In this document: one piece after another, positions 52,845 through 62,345 of the stretch
How positions within the stretch are numbered: position 1 is the first letter of the stretch
Layout: each line of letters begins with the position of its first letter
Assembly (NCBI RefSeq): GCF_900176375.1
Contig: NZ_FWYF01000003.1
Span: 372,001-436,000 of the forward strand
Origin: Reichenbachiella faecimaris
Lineage (GTDB): Bacteria > Bacteroidota > Bacteroidia > Cytophagales > Cyclobacteriaceae
DNA length: 64,000 bases
Direction: 5' to 3'
Program-made: the position numbers and the translations under genes
The notes under the pieces: model-generated
The model's database searches: none
What the model was told of the DNA's origin: nothing
What the model saw: only the letters and a program-made list of their open reading frames with translations

Positions 52845-53663
52845 ATGTCTGTTCACCAATCCAATATCAAAAGAGTAACCACTCACCAGCTCCAGGAAAT
52901 GAAAAACCGTGGAGAGAAAATCTCCATGCTGACTGCCTATGATTTTTCTATGGCTAGAATTCTGGATCAGGCTGGGATAGATGTATTGCTTGTGGGAGAT
53001 TCGGCTTCCAACGTTATGGCTGGTAATGAAACGACGCTGCCGATCACACTGGATCAAATGATCTATCACGCACAGGGTGTAGTGAGAGCAATCAGTAGAG
53101 CCTTTGTAGTGGTGGATTTACCATTTGGTAGCTATCAGGGCAATTCTACTCAGGCATTGAAGTCAGCCATTCGGATCATGAAAGAGTCTGGTGCGCATTC
53201 AGTGAAGCTGGAAGGTGGATCAGAAATTCAAGAAAGTATTGTTAGGATTTTGAGTGCTGGCGTGCCTGTAATGGGACATTTGGGACTGACACCTCAGTCG
53301 ATTTATAAATTCGGAACCTACACAGTAAGAGCAAGGGAGGAAGCAGAAGCAGATAAGCTGATCTCCGACGCCAAGCTGCTAGAAGAAACTGGATGCTATG
53401 CCATCGTGCTAGAAAAAATACCAAGCAAACTTGCCAAACGAGTAGCAGAAACGGTCAACATACCTATCATTGGAATCGGAGCGGGTCCTCATGTAGATGG
53501 TCAGGTATTGGTAACTCATGATATGTTGGGCATCACCCAAGAATTCCAACCCAGATTCTTACGTCAATACACGGACATGAGCCAGATCATGACAGAAGCC
53601 GTACAAGGCTACATCAAAGACGTCAAAGCCAAAGACTTCCCTAGCGATAAGGAGAGTTATTGA
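52845..53663 (+). CDS. panB: 3-Methyl-2-oxobutanoate hydroxymethyltransferase
   Basis: First committed enzyme of pantothenate (CoA) synthesis, transferring a hydroxymethyl group from methylene-THF. Family motifs: [62 protein letters not shown] and [13 protein letters not shown]. The ATG giving [10 protein letters not shown] is used (272 residues); an earlier in-frame ATG lies six codons upstream. No panC or panD follows in the window. Confidence 0.96.
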   Translation: MSVHQSNIKRVTTHQLQEMKNRGEKISMLTAYDFSMARILDQAGIDVLLVGDSASNVMAGNETTLPITLDQMIYHAQGVVRAISRAFVVVDLPFGSYQGNSTQALKSAIRIMKESGAHSVKLEGGSEIQESIVRILSAGVPVMGHLGLTPQSIYKFGTYTVRAREEAEADKLISDAKLLEETGCYAIVLEKIPSKLAKRVAETVNIPIIGIGAGPHVDGQVLVTHDMLGITQEFQPRFLRQYTDMSQIMTEAVQGYIKDVKAKDFPSDKESY

Positions 53664-53859
53664 GTATACTCACAATTTTCTACGAGTCATTTCTTAGATT
53701 AAAGTTAATCAGCAGCTTCTAATTGTAATAAAGTATCCTTCTTGCAGAGAGTGGATTATTGCTATTGAGAGGAGTTAATTGGTGCAAGGTTCAATTCTAC
53801 TAGGTTGGTATTATCTAATTAAATTCCTAAATTCAATTAAATCAATTCTTTTTTCGGAT
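53664..53859. other. Intergenic region before the beta-barrel gene
   Basis: About 195 bases with no clear promoter or RNA motif. Confidence 0.3.
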
Positions 53860-54591
53860 ATGGCAAAGTGTATAATTCTATTATTGATAGTTATTCTATT
53901 GAAATCGAATTTAATTGCTCAGGACGTAATTGTGACGCACAAGGGTGATGAAATAAATTCAAAAATTGTTGAAATAGGTAGTGATTATATAAAGTACTAT
54001 GAATTTGAATTCCAAGAAGGGCCGCTTCGGAATATTGAACGGTCAAAAGTGTTTATGATAATATATGAAAATGGGAGAAGAGAATTAATTAAGCAAGAGA
54101 TTGAACAAAAAGAACAATCAAATGAAAGCTATGATGGGCTCAATTGGTCTATTGCTGTAGGGTATGGGAATAGTTATGGGAAGACAGGCGTTCGATTTCA
54201 ATACCGAACTGGTGGTTGGGTAGGATTTGGGACACATGTTGGAGTAGGTTTTATCAAGGAAGAAGGGTATTACGGAGAGAACCCTTTATCAATTTTAGCA
54301 TCAGCTGGGTTTAAAATTTTCCCCTATAAAGAGTTTTATATTAACACACAAATTGGAATGATTGATGTTATTTCAGACTTGAGTGGATCTTCAGGGACAT
54401 ACCAAAAGGAAATACTTTATGGACCGTCTTTAATGATCGGTAGTGATTGGGCCTGGGGAGAAAAAATTAAATATGGTTTAAATATTGGTACAGGCGTTTC
54501 CTATATTATCAACTATGCTTCCCATGACATTGATGCTAGTGTTTCAACATTTAGACTGGCTTTAGATTTAGGATTTATAGTACAATTTTAG
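53860..54591 (+). CDS. Exported outer-membrane beta-barrel-like protein
   Basis: About 243 residues from the ATG giving MAKCIILLLIVILLKSNLIAQ, a signal peptide. The first mature segment DVIVTHKGDEINSKIVEIGSDYIKYYEFE is a short beta domain common in Bacteroidota exported proteins. The rest has alternating hydrophobic and Gly/aromatic strands (WSIAVGYGNSYGKTGVRFQYRTGGWVGFGTHVG) ending ALDLGFIVQF, an OMP-like C-terminal Phe. An upstream in-frame start at 53779 exists but would put 27 residues before the signal peptide. Function unknown. Confidence 0.7.
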   Translation: MAKCIILLLIVILLKSNLIAQDVIVTHKGDEINSKIVEIGSDYIKYYEFEFQEGPLRNIERSKVFMIIYENGRRELIKQEIEQKEQSNESYDGLNWSIAVGYGNSYGKTGVRFQYRTGGWVGFGTHVGVGFIKEEGYYGENPLSILASAGFKIFPYKEFYINTQIGMIDVISDLSGSSGTYQKEILYGPSLMIGSDWAWGEKIKYGLNIGTGVSYIINYASHDIDASVSTFRLALDLGFIVQF

Positions 54592-54734
54592 GTTTTTGCT
54601 TGTAATTATTTGGGATAGTTTTTTTTGAAAAACATATGTTTGTGTTATTGTTTTAATTAGGGTTAAGATAAAAAACCACCCCCTCCAGCTATTAACCAAC
54701 CAATCCATACCCCTTTCTGCAAAGATTTATTAAA

Positions 54735-54808
54735 TTCGCCACCTTGAAGCAACAGAGTCGCCGATCCGGGCAATCTACGACTCCTGACCCTGCCAGTCTT
54801 CGGGCTGA
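54735..54808. other. GC-rich structured island upstream of icd
   Basis: In an AT-rich spacer an about 75-base block stands out. GAGTCG (54755-54760) pairs with CGACTC (54778-54783), and CAGTCTTCGGGCTG is a partial palindrome. It contains no plausible ORF on either strand; a 62-codon shadow ORF on the minus strand is not supported. Possible RNA leader, repeat fragment or binding site. Confidence 0.45.
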
Positions 54809-54845
54809 TTTATAAAACAAATTTGTTGGGTATTTAATTAATTGA

Positions 54846-57080
<2,235 letters not shown>

Positions 57081-57195
57081 TTTGCAAATGAATATAACTT
57101 ACAACACCCCAAACCCTGATTCAATATCAACAAATGCCATTTGCTGTTGTTTCCGGTATATGTGATAGTGTAAGACGTTTAATATAGAAATTATA

Positions 57196-57222
57196 AACCT
57201 CGTCTTATGGCGAGGTTTTTTT
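57196..57222 (+). terminator. Intrinsic terminator after icd
   Basis: AACCTCG, an eight-base loop, then CGAGGTT is a 7-base-pair hairpin, followed by T5. Confidence 0.8.
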
Positions 57223-57263
57223 GTTTGTGGTAACTTAGTATTTATATGATTGCTTCAATATTT

Positions 57264-57347
57264 TGTCATTTCGACCAGTAGGGAGAAATCTTATCAATGT
57301 TCAGATGATGGAATGTAGAATTAATTTCTCGATTCCTCGAAATGACA
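57264..57347. repeat. REP-like palindromic repeat (GTCATTTCGA family)
   Basis: TGTCATTTCGACCAGTAGGG and the segment near 57324-57347 (ATTTCTCGATTCCTCGAAATGACA in parts) form imperfect inverted arms. This is an intergenic palindrome type common in Bacteroidota genomes. Confidence 0.6.
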
Positions 57348-57381
57348 GATATTTTATTGAGGCAAGTTCTGATAAAAAAAC

Positions 57382-57855
57382 ATGGAACTAACCAATTATC
57401 AAATCTTACTCTTATTTGCTATTGGCGGTCTGGTGGCTGTCATTGGACCTTTGGTGATTAGTAGATTACTAAGGCCAAATAGACCTAATGAAGAGAAGCT
57501 GACTACATACGAATGCGGAGAAGACCCAACAGGCACTGCTTGGGGAAAGTTCAATATTCGATTTTATGTAGTGGCGCTTATTTTCGTCCTTTTCGAAACC
57601 GAACTTTTGTTCCTCTTTCCATGGGCCATCGTCTTTGGCAATGAACAGTTGAATACAGAAACAGGGGGCAATTGGGGCATACTTGCCATGGTAGAAATGG
57701 GTTTGTTTATTCTTATTCTTGCTTTAGGGCTGGTCTACGTTTGGGGCAAAGGCTATTTAGAATGGGAAAAGCCAGATGTCACTATTTTGGACTCAGCAAG
57801 TTCTGTGCCCGAAGAATTATACGAGCAACTCAATACCAAATACAAATTATATTGA
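57382..57855 (+). CDS. nuoA: NADH-quinone oxidoreductase subunit A
   Basis: A 157-residue membrane subunit of complex I with three transmembrane helices (LLLFAIGGLVAVIGPLVISRLL, then about 65-85 and 100-122). NEEKLTTYECGEDPTGTAWGKFNIRFYVVALIFVLFETELLFLFPWA is the NuoA signature loop (C-G-DP...). The tail of about 25 residues is typical of Bacteroidota. It begins a nuoABCD run. Confidence 0.96.
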   Translation: MELTNYQILLLFAIGGLVAVIGPLVISRLLRPNRPNEEKLTTYECGEDPTGTAWGKFNIRFYVVALIFVLFETELLFLFPWAIVFGNEQLNTETGGNWGILAMVEMGLFILILALGLVYVWGKGYLEWEKPDVTILDSASSVPEELYEQLNTKYKLY

Positions 57856-57886
57856 ACCTTGAATTTCAAATTTTGAATCTGCAAAT

Positions 57887-58408
57887 ATGAAAGGCCTACT
57901 CGATCAACAATTCAACAATGGCGGAGTCATCCTGAGCAACCTCGAGGATTTAACAAACTGGGCACGGATGTCCAGCATCTGGCCGATGGGATTTGGGTTG
58001 GCCTGTTGTGCGATCGAGATGATGGGGTCGATGGCCTCAGGATACGATTTAGACAGATTTGGGGTAGTGCCAAGAGCAAGTCCTAGGATGTCGGATGTGA
58101 TGATTGTGGCAGGGACAGTGACCTACAAAATGGCGGATCGTGTAAGAAGACTTTATGAGCAAATGGCTGAACCAAGATATGTGATATCCATGGGCAGCTG
58201 TGCCAATTGTGGTGGGCCGTATTGGGAGCATGGCTATCATGTGGTCAAAGGCGTGGACAAAATTATTCCAGTAGACGTATACGTACCAGGCTGTCCGCCA
58301 AGACCAGAAGCACTGATTGGTGGTATCATCAAACTCCGAGAAAAAATAGAAAATGAAACCTTGGTAGCGCCTGAAGGATTCAAAGAAATCTTAGACAAAC
58401 AAGCCTAA
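57887..58408 (+). CDS. nuoB: NADH-quinone oxidoreductase subunit B
   Basis: A 173-residue peripheral subunit holding the N2 [4Fe-4S] cluster. The cluster ligands are visible: ACCAIEMM (adjacent Cys pair), [12 protein letters not shown] and [11 protein letters not shown]. It passes electrons to the quinone site. Thirty-one bases with an AT-rich TTGAACCTTGAAT-type repeat lie between nuoA and nuoB. Confidence 0.97.
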   Translation: MKGLLDQQFNNGGVILSNLEDLTNWARMSSIWPMGFGLACCAIEMMGSMASGYDLDRFGVVPRASPRMSDVMIVAGTVTYKMADRVRRLYEQMAEPRYVISMGSCANCGGPYWEHGYHVVKGVDKIIPVDVYVPGCPPRPEALIGGIIKLREKIENETLVAPEGFKEILDKQA

Positions 58409-58410
58409 GT

Positions 58411-58914
58411 ATGGAAATGGAAGAATTTAAAAGTCTGATCGACAAAAAAATAGGTGAGGGTACAGTGTGGTCTGTTGACGAAAATGCTACGCCAAAAGCG
58501 ATAGTGATTGAACCCGATCAAGTCGAACCTGTTTTGGCATTGTTGAAGGATGATGAAAGCACTTATTTTGATTTGCTTTCTTGTCTGACGGCGATTGACA
58601 ATGGCCCAGAGGTCAATACAATGGAAGTGATTTACAATTTGTATTCCATTCCGTTAGAGCATTCACTCATGGTCAAAACTACGATTTCAAGAGAGAAGCC
58701 AGCTATTGAATCTGTAAGTCATTTGTGGAAGACGGCTGACTGGCATGAGCGCGAAGCTTTTGACCTTTTTGGAATTAGATTCAATAACCATCCAGACTTA
58801 AGAAGAATCTTAATGCCAGCAGACTGGGAAGGCTATCCTATGAGAAAGGACTATGAGGAGCCAGCCACTTATCGTGGAATGAAAACGATTAGAGAGGAGG
58901 AAGATCCAACATGA
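58411..58914 (+). CDS. nuoC: NADH-quinone oxidoreductase subunit C
   Basis: A 167-residue hydrophilic subunit. WHEREAFDLFGIRFNNHPDLRRILMPADWEGYPMRKDY (about residues 110-147) is the NuoC/NDH signature. It starts two bases after the nuoB stop and overlaps nuoD by four bases, fitting tight coupling. It is not fused to NuoD. Confidence 0.96.
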   Translation: MEMEEFKSLIDKKIGEGTVWSVDENATPKAIVIEPDQVEPVLALLKDDESTYFDLLSCLTAIDNGPEVNTMEVIYNLYSIPLEHSLMVKTTISREKPAIESVSHLWKTADWHEREAFDLFGIRFNNHPDLRRILMPADWEGYPMRKDYEEPATYRGMKTIREEEDPT

Positions 58915-60128
58915 GCCAAGCCATAGAATACAAATACCGACCAGAAAATCTCAATGAATCAGCACCCAATGTGTATGATGAGTCCAAACTTACACGTGAG
59001 GAAATGGTCATCAATATTGGGCCACAGCATCCGTCTACTCACGGTGTACTCAGGCTAGAAGTAGTTACTGATGGTGAGATAGTAGTGGATGTAGTACCAC
59101 ATTTGGGTTACTTACATCGTTGTTTCGAAAAACATGCAGAGTCTGTTGCTATGAATGGTGTCATTCCTTTCGTAGATCGTATGGACTATGTGGGAGCAAT
59201 GAATTCCGAGCATGCGTATGCAATGGGTGTGGAGCGAATGCTGGGTATTGAAGATAAAATCCCAAAACGGGTAGAATACATTCGTGTGCTAGTGGCTGAA
59301 CTGAATAGGATTGCCTCACATTTTGTAGCTATTGGAACGTATGGGCTCGATATAGGAGCGTTCACACCTTTTCTCTGGGTGATGCGTGATCGTGAGCATA
59401 TACTGAGGTTACTGGAATGGGTGAGTGGGGCACGTATGCTCTACAACTACATTTGGGTTGGTGGATTATTTTACGATCTGCCCGTAGGTTTTGAAGAAAA
59501 ATGTACTGAGTTTATCAACTATTTGAAACCAAAATTGGTCGAGTTAGACGAGGTCTTAGTGAATAATAAAATCTTCATTGAACGTACTGCCAACGTTGGG
59601 GTTATTCCAAGAAACCTAGCCATCAATTACGGAGTCACTGGGCCAATCTTAAGAGGCTCTGGTCTGAGAATGGATTACAGAAAAGTAGATGGTTATTCAG
59701 TGTATCCAGAGATCGATTTCGAAGTACCAATTGGTAACGGCCAAATGGGACAGACTGGAGATTGTTGGGATCGGACTTGGGTGCGTGTGGAGGAGGTCAA
59801 GCAGTCCGTAAAAATCATTGAACAGTGTTTGACGCAGCTCACAGGTGATTTGAAACGGACACGTGAATTTGATCCACGTGAACTTGTCCCTAAAAAAATA
59901 AGGCCAAAGGCTCAAGATCTTTATGTAAGAGCTGAAAACCCTAAAGGAGAATTGGGCTTCTTTTTCCGTACGGATGGTCGTTCTGATGTCGCGGTTAGAT
60001 GCAAAGCACGAGGTTGTAGTTTTTCCAATCTTTCTATCTTGCCTGCCATATCAAAAGGTTACATGGTGGCAGACCTAATTGCTATCGTTGGATCGTTGGA
60101 TTTTGTGATGGGAGAAGTCGATCGATAA
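58911..60128 (+). CDS. nuoD: NADH-quinone oxidoreductase subunit D
   Basis: A 405-residue 49-kDa-type subunit forming the quinone pocket with NuoB. NIGPQHPSTHGVLRLEVVTDGEIVVDVVPHLGYLHRCFEKHAE and GQTGDCWDRTWVRVEEVKQSVKII are diagnostic. NuoE does not follow; instead an NAD(P)HX-repair gene starts 54 bases later, so the remaining complex I genes must be elsewhere. Confidence 0.97.
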   Translation: MSQAIEYKYRPENLNESAPNVYDESKLTREEMVINIGPQHPSTHGVLRLEVVTDGEIVVDVVPHLGYLHRCFEKHAESVAMNGVIPFVDRMDYVGAMNSEHAYAMGVERMLGIEDKIPKRVEYIRVLVAELNRIASHFVAIGTYGLDIGAFTPFLWVMRDREHILRLLEWVSGARMLYNYIWVGGLFYDLPVGFEEKCTEFINYLKPKLVELDEVLVNNKIFIERTANVGVIPRNLAINYGVTGPILRGSGLRMDYRKVDGYSVYPEIDFEVPIGNGQMGQTGDCWDRTWVRVEEVKQSVKIIEQCLTQLTGDLKRTREFDPRELVPKKIRPKAQDLYVRAENPKGELGFFFRTDGRSDVAVRCKARGCSFSNLSILPAISKGYMVADLIAIVGSLDFVMGEVDR

Positions 60129-60182
60129 TCTCTATTTCCTGTTCAAAATTCGTTAAATTGAATTTACTAATGGTTTTTGGAT

Positions 60183-61742
60183 ATGGATTTCAATTTTTGC
60201 CTCAAAGTACTGGATGCGGAGCAAATCCGCCAAGCGGATCAATTTACCATCAAGAATGAACCTATACACTCTATAGATTTGATGGAGCGGGCATCCGAAG
60301 AGTTTGCTCGATGGTTTACAGCCCTATTTGATAAAAATATGCCTGTGGTCATATTTTGTGGTACAGGCAACAATGGTGGAGATGGCCTGGTGATTTGTAG
60401 ATTACTCAACGATGCTGGTTATACTGTCTCTCTTTTTTGTGTAGGCGACCCTGATTCTGGCTCACGAGATTTCAAAATCAACTACGATATTATTCAAAAT
60501 TATGACATCCCTCAGACGGTTATTGATAAATCGAACTTCCCTACCTTAGGCAAAGACACAGTTATCATAGATGCCATTTTTGGATCAGGTATAAGTCGTC
60601 CAATCACAGGATTAATTGCAGATTTGATCAATCATCTAAATGCTGAGCCTTGCGAATATAGAGTGGCTGTTGATATCGCTTCTGGTCTAGGTTGCAATCA
60701 TAGGTTTGAGGGTGGTGCAATCATGAACGCCTCTCATACAGTAAGTTTTCAAGTACCAAAGTTGTCTTTGTTTTTGCCTCAAAATGAGAATCAGAGTGGT
60801 GAGTTGATCATCAAAAGCATTGGATTAGTAGAAGAGTACATTCAATCACTTTCTTCCAACTACTATTTCTCAACACCCGCTTTTGTTCGATCGTTTGTAA
60901 AACACAGGTCAAAGTTTTCTCACAAGGGAAGAGCGGGCAAAAACCTATTGGTAGCTGGAAGTCATGGAAAATTGGGTGCGGCCATATTAGCAGGGAAAGC
61001 GTGCCTTAGATCTGGCGCTGGCTTGCTGACTATTCACACACCTGGCTGTGGTCAGAATGTCCTACAAAACAGTGTACCAGAGGCTATGATAGTTGTCGAC
61101 GAACATGATAAGTTGATTTCTAACATGGAGTCGATATCAGCGTTTGATGTGATTGGTATAGGCCCTGGCATAGGCACTGATAAATTGACTGCCAGCGCAG
61201 TAAATCAAATTCTTGATCAATTTGACAAACCTATGGTTATTGATGCGGATGCCTTAAACATACTCTCTGAGAATAATAACTGGGTAGAAAAAATACCTCA
61301 AGGATCAGTTCTAACTCCACATCCAGGGGAGTTTAAAAGATTGGTTGGGGACTGGAGCGATGATTATGATCGCTTGAACAGGCAAATCGAGTTTTGTACA
61401 AAACACAAAGTGGTGGTTTTACTCAAAGGTGCAAACACAAGTATTAGTAACCCAGAGGGTATTGTGGTTTTTAATTCTACAGGAAATCCAGGAATGGCCA
61501 CTGCAGGGAGTGGAGATGTGTTGACTGGAATTATCACGGCACTGTTGGGCCAAGGGTACAGTGGATTTGAAGCAGCCCTCTTGGGTGCACATTTGCATGG
61601 CCTAGCTGGTGATTTATTTGTCAGGAAAAATGCTGAAGAATCTCTAATTGCTTCCGACTTACTGGAGTATTTGCCTAGAGCCATGCGTAAAGTAGTTCAC
61701 CAACATAAGGTGATAAAACCAGAGAAGCGACGTCGTCATTAG
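60183..61742 (+). CDS. nnr: Bifunctional NAD(P)H-hydrate epimerase/ADP-dependent dehydratase
   Basis: A two-domain nicotinamide repair enzyme of about 519 residues. The N-terminal YjeF_N epimerase has VVIFCGTGNNGGDGLVICRLL; the C-terminal kinase-like dehydratase has IGIGPGIGTDKLT and GNPGMATAGSGDVLTGIITALLGQG. Together they restore hydrated NADHX/NADPHX to NADH/NADPH. The ATG giving MDFNFCLKVLDAEQIRQADQFT is used; a TTG lies two codons upstream. Location after nuoD may co-express it with complex I. Confidence 0.95.
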   Translation: MDFNFCLKVLDAEQIRQADQFTIKNEPIHSIDLMERASEEFARWFTALFDKNMPVVIFCGTGNNGGDGLVICRLLNDAGYTVSLFCVGDPDSGSRDFKINYDIIQNYDIPQTVIDKSNFPTLGKDTVIIDAIFGSGISRPITGLIADLINHLNAEPCEYRVAVDIASGLGCNHRFEGGAIMNASHTVSFQVPKLSLFLPQNENQSGELIIKSIGLVEEYIQSLSSNYYFSTPAFVRSFVKHRSKFSHKGRAGKNLLVAGSHGKLGAAILAGKACLRSGAGLLTIHTPGCGQNVLQNSVPEAMIVVDEHDKLISNMESISAFDVIGIGPGIGTDKLTASAVNQILDQFDKPMVIDADALNILSENNNWVEKIPQGSVLTPHPGEFKRLVGDWSDDYDRLNRQIEFCTKHKVVVLLKGANTSISNPEGIVVFNSTGNPGMATAGSGDVLTGIITALLGQGYSGFEAALLGAHLHGLAGDLFVRKNAEESLIASDLLEYLPRAMRKVVHQHKVIKPEKRRRH

Positions 61743-61886
61743 ACATACTCGTCGAGAATTTACCAGGCGCTTATCGAAAAGACAGATTCTTCCGTCAGAC
61801 TTAACAAAAAAATAATTATATTCATAGAAACTATAAATCCGCTATTCGCGTATTTTGTAGAGTAGTGAATTTGGAAACTAAACGAT

Positions 61887-62270
61887 ATGCAATTTTTAAA
61901 AGTCATAGGATCAGTGGTCTTGCTGCTAGCAGCCACATCTGCTTGGGCTCAAGATAGCACCAGCACTACGACTTTTACTGCCGAATCACTCATTTTCGAA
62001 AACGAATCTCTCGATCTTACCAATCAAATTGAAGTTTACCCTAACCCTTCTGTCGATTACATTGTTGTCAATATCAAAAATTCAAACTTGAGAGAAACCT
62101 CTTTTGAATTACATAGTATTATTGGAAATACTGTACTGGTAGATGCGGAAAATATAGGGAGAGACAAGTATCGTATTAATATCAAGAACTTTAACCCTGG
62201 CTATTATTTTGTGATTGTCAAAGATGACTTTTCACAGTTTAAGGAAGCCTATAAATTTTTAAAGAAGTAG
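61887..62270 (+). CDS. Small exported protein consisting mainly of a T9SS-type sorting domain
   Basis: A 127-residue protein with signal peptide (VLLLAATSAWA-Q), a short linker, then from about residue 45 a complete T9SS type A sorting-domain pattern: QIEVYPNPSVDYIVVNI ... FELHSIIGNT ... KYRINIKNFNPGYYFVIVKDD...AYKFLKK. No other domain appears. It could be a decoy or chaperone-like CTD, a stand-alone surface modifier or a truncated cargo. It is followed by a strong palindrome, so it is monocistronic. Confidence 0.8.
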   Translation: MQFLKVIGSVVLLLAATSAWAQDSTSTTTFTAESLIFENESLDLTNQIEVYPNPSVDYIVVNIKNSNLRETSFELHSIIGNTVLVDAENIGRDKYRINIKNFNPGYYFVIVKDDFSQFKEAYKFLKK

Positions 62271-62283
62271 TAAGCAGCAAGGA

Positions 62284-62333
62284 GCGTAAAAAAGGAAAGG
62301 CCTCGGTTATCCGAGGCCTTTCCTTTTTTACGC
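62284..62333. terminator. Perfect 23-base-pair palindrome, bidirectional terminator
   Basis: The arm GCGTAAAAAAGGAAAGGCCT (and three further bases) is repeated exactly in reverse after a four-base TTAT loop, with A- and T-rich flanks on both sides. It lies between two convergent genes and can terminate in either direction. Confidence 0.88.
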
Positions 62334-62345
62334 TTTGATCCAACC

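Larger units (their letters stand above)
57081..57381. other. Intergenic region icd-nuoA
   Basis: About 300 bases holding the icd terminator (57196-57222) and a REP-like palindrome (57264-57347). The final 34 bases before nuoA show no clear promoter box. Confidence 0.6.
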
